A DNA stretch of 9,753 nucleotides from Bacteroidota bacterium (GTDB lineage: Bacteria; Bacteroidota; Bacteroidia; Flavobacteriales; Flavobacteriaceae): NCBI GenBank assembly GCA_023386255.1, contig JAEWKB010000136.1:1-9753 (forward strand). The letters are read 5' to 3'. Shown here one piece after another: positions 1 through 5,905 of this stretch; the stretch's first letter is position 1; the number at the start of each line of letters is the position of its first letter. Made by a program: the position numbers and the translations under genes. The notes under the pieces were generated by a model. It worked only from the letters and a program-made list of their open reading frames with translations, searched no databases and was not told the DNA's origin.

Positions 1-31
1 CCTCCCCCGACCCCTCCGACGGAGGGGAGAC
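1..31 (-). repeat. C/G-rich palindromic element inserted in frame in leuS
   Basis: Positions 11-27 form a perfect inverted repeat, CCCCTCCG-A-CGGAGGGG. It is flanked on the left by CCTCCCCCGA (1-10), which can compete for pairing with the GGAGGGG arm. Read on the leuS strand the order is palindrome, then T, then a second G-rich block, the same order as in the element at 2703-2726. The left boundary is not visible because the window starts here. In the leuS frame it adds Ser, Pro, Glu and Gly residues without a stop. Confidence 0.75.
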
Positions 32-1678
32 AATAGTGTTACTACGTGTATCCCAATACCACTCCTTTGCATTACCCAAAGGCGGCTGTCCGTCTTCGGT
101 AGGCAGGTATTTCTCCACTTCCGGCAGGCGGATAGGTAAATGTTCCTTATCAATCATCTGCGGCAGCCCGTTCACGTAGTACACCGGGAACGGCTCGCCC
201 CAATACCTCTGGCGGCTGAACACAGCATCGCGCAGGCGGTAGTTGGTCTTGCCCCGGCCCATGCCTATTTTTTCCAACTCTTCTATGGCACGTTTGGTTG
301 CCTCCTTATAGTTCAGGCCATTCAGGAAATCAGAGTTGGCAATCTTTACATTCGGGTCTTTGGCACCAAACGCCGCTTCCGATATATCTACATCTTCAAA
401 TATATTCTCAATAGGTATATTAAAGTGTTTAGCAAAGTCATAATCGCGCTGGTCACCGCACGGCACGGCCATTACAGCACCTGTACCATAGCCTGCCAAT
501 ACATAATCACCTATCCAAATAGGCACAGGGAGGTTTGTGAATGGGTGCATAGCATAAGCTCCTGTAAACACCCCTGATATAGTTTTCACGTCAGCCATAC
601 GGTCGCGTTCGCTGCGCTTGGCAGTAGCTTCAATATAGGCTTCAACAGCTTCTTTTTGTTCAGGAGTAGTTATCTGCTTTACAAGTTCGTGCTCCGGCGC
701 CAGGGTGAGGAATGTAACACCAAAAATGGTATCAGGCCTTGTGGTAAATACCTCTATGATCGGGTCTTCAGGGTCGGCAATGGTATCGCCCTCATAACCA
801 ATCACCTGGAATTTTACCGATGCACCAACTGATTTACCTATCCAGTTCCTTTGGCTTTCCTTAAGCGACTCAGTCCAGTCAATAGTTTCAAGTCCCTGAA
901 GCAGCCTTTCGGCATAGGCCGATATCCTCATGCTCCACTGGGTCATTTTCTTGCGGATAACAGGATAGCCGCCACGTTCAGAAACGCCGTTCACAATCTC
1001 GTCGTTAGCAAGTACGGTTCCCAACTGCGGACACCAGTTCACCTCAGTCTCTGCCAGGTAAGTAAGCCTATATTTTAAAAGCATAAGCTCCTGCTCTTCT
1101 TTGCTGTAGCTCTTCCAGTTATCAGCCGTAAAGGCGGCGATGTTATCATCGCTTACCGCATTAACGCCGGAGTTTCCGTTCTCTTCAAATTTAGCTATCA
1201 GTGTGCAGATGCTTTCAGCCTTATCCGTATCTTTATTGTACCACGAGTTGAACAGCTGGATGAAGATCCACTGTGTCCATTTATAGTATTCAGGGTTGCT
1301 GGTACGCACCTCCCTGTCCCAGTCGAATGAAAAACCTATCCTGTCCAGTTGCTGGCGATAACGCGCAATATTGGCTTCGGTGGTTATGGCCGGGTGCTGC
1401 CCGGTTTGTATGGCATACTGCTCTGCCGGAAGGCCAAAGCTGTCATACCCCTGCGGGTGCAGCACGTTAAAGCCCTGGTGGCGCTTGTAGCGGGCATAAA
1501 TATCTGATGCTATATAACCCAGCGGGTGGCCCACATGCAGCCCCGCGCCCGAAGGGTACGGAAACATATCCAACACATAATATTTTGGCTTATCAGAAAC
1601 ATTATCAGCCCTGAACGTGCCTTCTTCGGCCCAGTATTTCTGCCAGTGCTCTTCAATTCGTCTGTGGTCGTATCTCAT
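1..1678 (-). CDS. leuS: Leucyl-tRNA synthetase, N-terminal part (truncated by window edge)
   Basis: This cytoplasmic class Ia enzyme charges tRNA-Leu with leucine using ATP. The visible 559 codons are open from ATG at 1678 to the left edge. Visible marks are the class I signature HVGH (residues 48-51), the GYDSFGLPAEQYA segment just after it, the CP1 editing domain with its threonine-rich TTRPDTIFG (312-320) and the GDQRDYDFA segment (408-416) that holds the editing aspartate, and the return to the catalytic core at FSRQRYWG (487-494). The KMSKS loop and anticodon-binding domains would lie outside the window. The start is supported by the normal LeuS opening (MRYDHRRIEEHWQKYW). The last visible residues, SPPSEGSGE (551-559), are encoded by a G/C-rich palindromic repeat and do not look like LeuS; the rest of the gene must be seen to know whether the frame continues. 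Identity is very secure; intactness is not shown. Confidence 0.96.
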   Translation of the reverse strand, partial: MRYDHRRIEEHWQKYWAEEGTFRADNVSDKPKYYVLDMFPYPSGAGLHVGHPLGYIASDIYARYKRHQGFNVLHPQGYDSFGLPAEQYAIQTGQHPAITTEANIARYRQQLDRIGFSFDWDREVRTSNPEYYKWTQWIFIQLFNSWYNKDTDKAESICTLIAKFEENGNSGVNAVSDDNIAAFTADNWKSYSKEEQELMLLKYRLTYLAETEVNWCPQLGTVLANDEIVNGVSERGGYPVIRKKMTQWSMRISAYAERLLQGLETIDWTESLKESQRNWIGKSVGASVKFQVIGYEGDTIADPEDPIIEVFTTRPDTIFGVTFLTLAPEHELVKQITTPEQKEAVEAYIEATAKRSERDRMADVKTISGVFTGAYAMHPFTNLPVPIWIGDYVLAGYGTGAVMAVPCGDQRDYDFAKHFNIPIENIFEDVDISEAAFGAKDPNVKIANSDFLNGLNYKEATKRAIEELEKIGMGRGKTNYRLRDAVFSRQRYWGEPFPVYYVNGLPQMIDKEHLPIRLPEVEKYLPTEDGQPPLGNAKEWYWDTRSNTIVSPPSEGSGE

Positions 1679-1684
1679 AACTTA

Positions 1685-1717
1685 GTTGAAAGTTGTAAAG
1701 TCGTAAAGTTGAAAGTT
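1685..1717 (+). repeat. Heptamer/octamer tandem repeat in leuS leader
   Basis: Four degenerate units follow each other: GTTGAAA (1685-1691), GTTGTAAA (1692-1699), GTCGTAAA (1700-1707) and GTTGAAA (1708-1714), then GTT. The 11-mer AGTTGAAAGTT occurs exactly at 1684-1694 and at 1707-1717. The array lies 7 bases upstream of the leuS start codon, so it would be in the 5' leader of the leuS mRNA. Its unit differs at one base from the CTTGAAA unit at 2727-2755. Confidence 0.7.
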
Positions 1718-1731
1718 ATTTTTAAGAAGCG

Positions 1732-1739
1732 CAAATTTA
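1732..1739 (-). promoter_or_regulatory. Candidate leuS promoter (-7 box)
   Basis: On the minus strand this reads TAAATTTG, an exact match to the Bacteroidota -7 consensus TAnnTTTG. A TTTA that could act as the -33 element lies 19 bases upstream on the same strand. Transcription would start near 1727, giving a leader of about 50 bases that contains the heptamer array. No experimental support is available from the sequence. Confidence 0.5.
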
Positions 1740-1801
1740 CGGTTATTACACGAATGTATAAAGTTTAAGCGTTATAAACTGTGTGTAAACAAATTCTTTA
1801 C

Positions 1802-1809
1802 TATTTTTA
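1802..1809 (+). promoter_or_regulatory. Candidate ftsX promoter (-7 box)
   Basis: TATTTTTA fits TAnnTTTG at all but the last base and lies 17 bases before the ftsX ATG, in an A/T-rich stretch. I see no clear -33 TTTG at the usual distance. It is the best candidate for driving the ftsX to hydrolase cluster, but it is weak. Confidence 0.3.
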
Positions 1810-1826
1810 CCGCTAAAATAGAATGT

Positions 1827-2702
1827 ATGGCATCATCTTTTGAGAAGTTCCAGAAAAGACGGCTCATTTCCTCTTATTTTTCCGTAGTCCTCAGCATCTT
1901 CATTGTGCTAACGCTGCTTGGTGCACTGGGGCTGTTTGTAATTAATACCGAAAAGATTTCAGGTTACGTAAAGGAGAACATCCCGATGTCCGTTTACTTT
2001 AAAAAAGAAGCTACTGACAGTGTATATACCGCTTTTGGCGAGGAACTGAAGCAGATGAACTTTGTAAAGGATTATACCTTTGTATCTAAAGAAGATGCCG
2101 CGGCAAAGAACAAAGACATAGTAGGTGATGACTATATGTCGTTCCTGGGCGAGAACCCGCTGCCTGCATCTTACGACATACACCTTAAAGGCGGCTATGT
2201 ACAAAAAGATAGTATTAAGAACATTGATGTTAGGCTTCGTGCTAACCCTATGGTGGGCGACATTACCTATGATATGGTACTTGTGGAAATGGCCAATGAA
2301 AATATTGAGAAGATCACATTTTGGATACTTATAATAAGCGGGGCGCTGGCGTTCCTTTCCATGCTGCTTATAAACAGCGCGCTAAGGCTGTCCATCTACA
2401 ACCACCGTTTTACCATAAAGACCATGCAGATGGTTGGCGCCACAAAATCGTTCATCCGCAAGCCTTATGTGTGGAAAGGGCTTAAGCTGGGACTAATTGG
2501 CTCTATACTTGCCATAGCAGCACTGTTAGGGCTGGTATATTATGTGGATGGCATTTTCCCGATGCTGGGCATATGGAACGACTGGATGTCGACTGGCATT
2601 GTAATGGCAGGAGTACTGTTATTCGGTATTATAATAGCCTCAATAAGTACGTTTATGGCTACGCAAAGGTTCCTTAACCTAAGAACGGACGATTTGTATT
2701 AA
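1827..2702 (+). CDS. ftsX: Cell division ABC-transporter-like permease FtsX
   Basis: FtsX is an inner-membrane protein that works with the ATPase FtsE and, in studied bacteria, passes a division signal to peptidoglycan hydrolases outside the membrane. The 291-residue product has the family layout: a short cytoplasmic N-terminus, TM1 (about 18-39), a large extracytoplasmic domain (about 40-160), then TM2 (about 165-187), TM3 (219-241) and TM4 (257-278) with a short tail. The SLxIYNHRFTIKTMQMVGAT stretch after TM2 is typical of FtsX/MacB-type permeases. The ATG at 1827 opens directly on the conserved SSFEKFQKRRLISSYFS start. No ftsE is next to it: the upstream neighbour is divergent leuS, so FtsE must be encoded elsewhere. 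It is first in a same-strand cluster with DUF3098, uppP, truB and a secreted hydrolase gene. Confidence 0.93.
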   Translation: MASSFEKFQKRRLISSYFSVVLSIFIVLTLLGALGLFVINTEKISGYVKENIPMSVYFKKEATDSVYTAFGEELKQMNFVKDYTFVSKEDAAAKNKDIVGDDYMSFLGENPLPASYDIHLKGGYVQKDSIKNIDVRLRANPMVGDITYDMVLVEMANENIEKITFWILIISGALAFLSMLLINSALRLSIYNHRFTIKTMQMVGATKSFIRKPYVWKGLKLGLIGSILAIAALLGLVYYVDGIFPMLGIWNDWMSTGIVMAGVLLFGIIIASISTFMATQRFLNLRTDDLY

Positions 2703-2726
2703 GCCCCCTAACCCCCGAAGGGGGAA
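2703..2726 (-). repeat. C/G-rich palindromic element between ftsX and DUF3098 gene
   Basis: The plus strand reads GCCCCCTAA, then CCCCC-GAA-GGGGG (2712-2724), then AA. On the minus strand the order is palindrome, TTA, GGGGG, matching the order of the element in leuS at 1-31. It starts on the first base after the ftsX stop codon. The hairpin has no following T run, so it does not look like a standard intrinsic terminator, and the downstream genes seem to depend on read-through. Confidence 0.7.
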
Positions 2727-2755
2727 CCTGAAACTTGAAACCTGAAACTTGAAAC
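2727..2755 (+). repeat. Heptamer tandem repeat before DUF3098 gene
   Basis: The 14-mer CCTGAAACTTGAAA occurs twice in perfect tandem (2727-2740 and 2741-2754), followed by C. Each copy consists of two related heptamers, CCTGAAA and CTTGAAA. The array ends one base before the ATG of the DUF3098 gene, so it forms that gene's translation initiation region. It follows the palindromic element without a gap. Confidence 0.8.
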
Positions 2756-2756
2756 A

Positions 2757-3071
2757 ATGAAGAATAATAACGAGATAAATACCCATTTCCTTTTTGAGAG
2801 GGTTAACTATAAAATACTTTTAATAGGCCTGGCAGTTATAGCGTTGGGTTTTATACTTATGGCCGGCGGCGGTAGTGATGACCCTAAAGTTTTTAATGAA
2901 GATATTTTTAACTTCAGAAGGATTAGGCTTGCGCCTACAGTGGTGCTGATAGGGTTTGGCATTACTATTTACTCTATCCTGAAAAACCCTGCTTCAACCA
3001 TACCAACCGAAGTTGAAAGGCCTGCTACGCCTGTAACGCCTGAAGTAAAACCCGCTAAAAACAACAAATAA
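2757..3071 (+). CDS. DUF3098 family small membrane protein
   Basis: A 104-residue inner-membrane protein of unknown function. It has two predicted membrane segments (about 19-36 and 57-75) joined by a short polar loop rich in Asp, Gly and Asn, and a Pro/Thr/Glu-rich tail (about 77-104) with PATPVTPEV-type repeats that is probably disordered. The FLFERVNYKILLIGLAVIALGFILMAGG opening and the later RRIRLAPTVVLIGFG segment match what I recall of DUF3098, a family found in Bacteroidota and often next to ftsX and uppP. Its TAA shares its last A with the ATG of uppP, so the two are probably translationally coupled. This suggests, but does not prove, an envelope or division role. The entire gap to ftsX is repeat DNA. 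Confidence 0.85.
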   Translation: MKNNNEINTHFLFERVNYKILLIGLAVIALGFILMAGGGSDDPKVFNEDIFNFRRIRLAPTVVLIGFGITIYSILKNPASTIPTEVERPATPVTPEVKPAKNNK

Positions 3072-3880
3072 TGGATTTTATACAGTCCGTTATCATTGCC
3101 ATAATTGAAGGGCTTACCGAATATTTGCCAATATCTTCAACGGCACATATGATATTTGCCAGCTCCTATTATGGCATACAGGAAGATGATTTCGTAAAGC
3201 TGTTCCAGGTATCCATCCAATTTGGAGCCATCCTGGCTGTAGTTGCCTTATACTGGAAGAAATTCTTTGATTTCAGTAGGATAGGCTTCTATATCAAACT
3301 TGCCTGCGCCGTTATTCCGGCATTACTGCTCGGTTACCTGTTTGATGACATGATAGAGGAAGTATTGGGCAATCCTATACCTATTGCTATAGTATTAATA
3401 TTGGGCGGAATAGTATTGCTCTTTATTGATAACTTCTTTAAAAATCCAACTGTAGTAAAGGAAGAAGATATCCCTATTAAAAAAGCCGTATTCATTGGGT
3501 TTTGGCAGTGCCTTGCCATGATGCCCGGCACAAGTCGTGCGGCAGCCTCTATAATAGGCGGTATGCAGCAGGGGCTGACACGTGAGACAGCAGCGGAATT
3601 CTCTTTCTTTTTAGCTGTGCCTACCATGCTTGCGGTTACTACTTACTCTGTTTTCCTTAAAACCTATGAACATACACAGCTGAAAGGTTATGAGCTGCTG
3701 ATGCAGAACAGCGACAACCTTAAGATGTTTTTGGTAGGCAATGTTGTGGCGTTTGTGGTGGCAATCATAGCCATAAAAGGTTTTATAGGTCTTATCAAAA
3801 AATATGGCTTCAGGCCATGGGGCTGGTACCGCATAATAGCCGGCGCTTTGCTCTTAGCCTACTTTACAACATATAAATAA
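3071..3880 (+). CDS. uppP: Undecaprenyl-diphosphatase UppP (BacA)
   Basis: This integral membrane enzyme removes a phosphate from undecaprenyl diphosphate, recycling the lipid carrier for peptidoglycan and other envelope glycans; overproduction in some bacteria gives bacitracin resistance. The 269-residue length is normal. Both signature motifs are present: EGLTEYLPISSTAHM (13-27), with the paired glutamates E13 and E17 and H26, and PGTSR (152-156), with the catalytic-site arginine R156, followed by the conserved GLTRETAAEFSFFLAVPTM segment. Many hydrophobic segments run through the protein, as expected for a polytopic enzyme. Its ATG overlaps the stop of the DUF3098 gene by one base, and truB starts 8 bases after its stop. 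Nothing is missing or unusual. Confidence 0.97.
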   Translation: MDFIQSVIIAIIEGLTEYLPISSTAHMIFASSYYGIQEDDFVKLFQVSIQFGAILAVVALYWKKFFDFSRIGFYIKLACAVIPALLLGYLFDDMIEEVLGNPIPIAIVLILGGIVLLFIDNFFKNPTVVKEEDIPIKKAVFIGFWQCLAMMPGTSRAAASIIGGMQQGLTRETAAEFSFFLAVPTMLAVTTYSVFLKTYEHTQLKGYELLMQNSDNLKMFLVGNVVAFVVAIIAIKGFIGLIKKYGFRPWGWYRIIAGALLLAYFTTYK

Positions 3881-3888
3881 TTATTGCA

Positions 3889-4587
3889 TTGACCTCAGCA
3901 GAAGATTTCCAGGAAGGGCAGGTATTGCTTATAGATAAACCATTGCACTGGAGCTCGTTCCAGGCAGTAAACAAAGTGAAATGGAGCCTGAAGAAACATT
4001 TGGGCCTTAAGAAGATAAAAGTAGGCCATGCCGGCACGCTTGACCCATTAGCCACAGGTTTACTTATCATCTGTACAGGTAAATTCACAAAGCGCATTAT
4101 GGAGCTGCAGGGCATGGAGAAGGAGTATACCGGCACTTTTTATTTTGGCGCCACTACCCCCTCTTACGACCTGGAGACGGAGGTGAATGAAACTTTCACG
4201 ACCGCGCATATTGATGATGTTCTCATCAATAAAACAGTGAAGCAATTTATTGGCGAGATAGACCAAAAGCCACCGGTGTTCTCGGCAATAAAGAAAGACG
4301 GAAAGCGCTTGTATGAGCATGCACGCAAGGGTGAAGAAGTGGAAATTGCCTCACGAAAAGTCACCATACACGAATTCGAAATAACCCGCATAGCTCTGCC
4401 CGAAGTAGATTTCAGGGTAGTGTGCAGCAAGGGCACTTACATACGCTCACTGGCGCATGATTTTGGCGCGGCATTAGGCTCAGGAGCACATTTAACCGCG
4501 TTACGACGTACTAAGATTGGAGCGTATGATGTTAACAACGGAATTACGCCTGATGCGTTTGAATCTTCAGTAAAATCAGAAGAATGA
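3889..4587 (+). CDS. truB: tRNA pseudouridine-55 synthase TruB (TTG start)
   Basis: TruB converts U55 in the T-loop of most tRNAs to pseudouridine. The 232-residue protein has the conserved opening LLIDKPLHWSSFQAVNKVK (13-31), the catalytic motif GHAGTLDPLATG (46-57) with the nucleophilic Asp52, the YTGTFYFGATTPSYDLETE segment, QKPPVFSAIKKDGKRLYEHAR and the KGTYIRSLAHDFG motif. It is shorter than the E. coli enzyme, ending soon after the core as is usual in Bacteroidota. The start is TTG at 3889: the frame is closed by TAA at 3874-3876, and the next ATG in frame lies well beyond Asp52, so no intact enzyme could begin at ATG. The stop overlaps the next gene in an ATGA arrangement. Confidence 0.95.
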   Translation: MTSAEDFQEGQVLLIDKPLHWSSFQAVNKVKWSLKKHLGLKKIKVGHAGTLDPLATGLLIICTGKFTKRIMELQGMEKEYTGTFYFGATTPSYDLETEVNETFTTAHIDDVLINKTVKQFIGEIDQKPPVFSAIKKDGKRLYEHARKGEEVEIASRKVTIHEFEITRIALPEVDFRVVCSKGTYIRSLAHDFGAALGSGAHLTALRRTKIGAYDVNNGITPDAFESSVKSEE

Positions 4588-5201
4588 AAAAGTTTTTATA
4601 CATTGTACTACTACTCTCCGCTTTTGCATCTGCACAAAACATTAAGCTGCAGGACGGCGACCTCATTTTCCAGGATATGGACTGCGGCCCGCTATGCGAT
4701 GCTATTGAAGCCGTGACTGAAGGATACAAGGGCAATGACTTTAGCCACATGGGCATGGTCTACCACCGCAATGATACCATATATATTATTGAAGCAGCAG
4801 GTAATGCAGTACGGTTAAACACATTGGAAAACTTTTCCAAAAACACAAAGAAGCCTATGTATATTGGCAGGCTAAAAAAACAATATAACCGGCTCATACA
4901 ACCGGCTATAGATTTTTCATTAAAGCAGCTTGGCGTGCCATATGATGATGAGTATGTGTACAACAACGGCAGCTATTACTGCTCTGAACTTATTTATGAT
5001 GCTTTTAAAAATGCTAACCGCGGCACCCCACTGTTTGAACTTTCTCCTATGACATACGTTCAGCCTGGCACTGAAGAATTCTTTCCAGCCTGGGTAGAAT
5101 ATTATGCTTCTATCGGTAAAGTTATCCCGGAGGGAGAGCCAGGATGTAATCCGGGCGGGATGTCAACATCCGATAAACTGGAAATTATAGGCACTTTATA
5201 A
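4584..5201 (+). CDS. Secreted YiiX/YebB-like permuted papain-fold hydrolase
   Basis: The 205-residue product begins with a signal peptide (MKKFLYIVLLLSAFASA, likely cut after residue 17), so it acts outside the inner membrane. The order of its likely catalytic residues is that of circularly permuted NlpC/P60 enzymes: an LQDGDLIFQ opening (22-30), His55 in DFSHMGMV, the acidic Glu70 in IIEAAG, and then the probable nucleophile Cys133 in YYCSELIYDAF. This fits the YiiX/YebB-like family, whose members are thought to cleave amide bonds in peptidoglycan peptides, lipoproteins or similar substrates; the substrate here cannot be read from sequence. Extra cysteines at 34 and 38 lie near the N-terminus. 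Its ATG overlaps the truB stop by 4 bases, implying coupled translation. It ends one base from the convergent thioredoxin-like gene. Confidence 0.82.
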   Translation: MKKFLYIVLLLSAFASAQNIKLQDGDLIFQDMDCGPLCDAIEAVTEGYKGNDFSHMGMVYHRNDTIYIIEAAGNAVRLNTLENFSKNTKKPMYIGRLKKQYNRLIQPAIDFSLKQLGVPYDDEYVYNNGSYYCSELIYDAFKNANRGTPLFELSPMTYVQPGTEEFFPAWVEYYASIGKVIPEGEPGCNPGGMSTSDKLEIIGTL

Positions 5202-5202
5202 A

Positions 5203-5814
5203 TTAACCTATACTATCAGCGCTCCCTAAAAGTAGTACAATCTCTTCCATCGTGCTTAAGCCTTTATCATGCAGATACCACCTCTGCAGTTCGGTTTTTG
5301 CCTCCTGGTCTATTATGCCATACTTTCCCTTGTAGTCTGCAATCAGTTTAGCGGCGCCATGCGGCCTTGGCCCCCAGCTACCGCGCACAGTGAGGCTTTC
5401 TGCATCTACTAAAATTAGCTTAGGAATAGAGCGTGCGCCATTGGTAAGGTACTCATTCATCAGTTCATCATTATCATCCCTTAAAACTATTTTAAGCTGA
5501 AGCTTATCTGATGCTTCAGCCAATTTATTGATAACAGGCACTATTTGCGTAGCATCGCCACACCACCCTTCAGAGATAACCAACAGCAGGTGTTCATTTT
5601 TGAGCGCTTCAAGCTTTTCCAGGATTTCAGCAGGCACCTTAATTGTCTTATCAAGGCGGTTCATACGCACTTCATTCAGCGTACTATAGTGCGTAAGGTC
5701 TTCGCTTTGTGTATGCCCTGTAGATAATCCGTCTATCAGTAATTGCGATATGTGGTTGCGGTATTCGGTATAGGTATAGCTATTATTTAAACTCTTTTCT
5801 ATAAGTAAGCTCAT
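5203..5814 (-). CDS. Thioredoxin-family protein with single active-site cysteine
   Basis: A 203-residue protein, with no signal peptide, so probably cytoplasmic. Residues about 45-175 fit a thioredoxin fold: a beta strand LLLVISEG leads into WCGDATQIVPV (84-94), where Cys85 aligns with the first cysteine of WCxxC but the second is replaced (CGDA). The conserved cis-proline is Pro131 in RSIPKLILVD. A GSWGPRPHG motif near 146-154 and an N-terminal helical extension (about 1-45) complete it. This matches a thioredoxin-like family common in Bacteroidota. With one cysteine it cannot act as an ordinary dithiol thioredoxin; a monothiol, peroxidase-like or non-redox role is possible. The ATG at 5814 has the only candidate -7 box nearby. 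The gene stands alone, divergent from the patatin gene and convergent with the hydrolase gene. Confidence 0.82.
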   Translation of the reverse strand: MSLLIEKSLNNSYTYTEYRNHISQLLIDGLSTGHTQSEDLTHYSTLNEVRMNRLDKTIKVPAEILEKLEALKNEHLLLVISEGWCGDATQIVPVINKLAEASDKLQLKIVLRDDNDELMNEYLTNGARSIPKLILVDAESLTVRGSWGPRPHGAAKLIADYKGKYGIIDQEAKTELQRWYLHDKGLSTMEEIVLLLGSADSIG

Positions 5815-5830
5815 GGTATTTAAATTTCGG

Positions 5831-5838
5831 TAAATTTA
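5831..5838 (-). promoter_or_regulatory. Candidate promoter -7 box for thioredoxin-like gene
   Basis: The self-complementary octamer TAAATTTA reads the same on both strands and differs from TAnnTTTG only in its last base. It lies 16 bases upstream of the thioredoxin-like ATG at 5814, a usual distance for a short-leader Flavobacterium promoter. No good -33 TTTG is seen at the right distance. Confidence 0.35.
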
Positions 5839-5879
5839 CTTTTATTAAAGCAAATTAAAAGCCACATAATAAAAACCTG

Positions 5880-5887
5880 TAATTTAG
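5880..5887 (+). promoter_or_regulatory. Weak candidate promoter -7 box for patatin-like gene
   Basis: TAATTTAG matches TAnnTTTG with one mismatch and lies 18 bases before the ATG at 5906. The rest of the 91-base divergent gap (5815-5905) is A/T-rich, and I see no other motif. A -33 element is not evident, so this is tentative. Confidence 0.22.
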
Positions 5888-5905
5888 TCAGGTATTAACC
5901 ACACC

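Noticed and set aside
1679..1731. T-box or similar tRNA-sensing leader before leuS
   Set aside because: The leader is only about 50 bases and is filled by a short tandem repeat; no specifier hairpin or antiterminator is possible at this length.
140..1768. Several plus-strand open frames across the leuS region (140-577, 851-1078, 1273-1470, 1526-1768)
   Set aside because: They run antisense to an unmistakable LeuS coding frame, have no recognisable domains, and their composition follows from the leuS codons.
2703..2726. Intrinsic terminator after ftsX
   Set aside because: The CCCCC-GAA-GGGGG hairpin lacks a T run on either side, and the genes downstream are tightly packed with no other clear promoter.
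2727..2755. Start of a CRISPR-like array
   Set aside because: Units are 7 or 14 bases in direct contact, with no spacers and no cas genes.
3334..4436. Minus-strand frames opposite uppP and truB
   Set aside because: They are shadows of strongly conserved genes; the translations are Ser/Ile-rich with no family resemblance and no promoter.
1827..5201. A novel multi-gene system formed by ftsX, DUF3098, uppP, truB and the hydrolase
   Set aside because: The order looks like standard Flavobacteriaceae housekeeping organisation; only loose functional links can be proposed, so it is treated as separate hypotheses.
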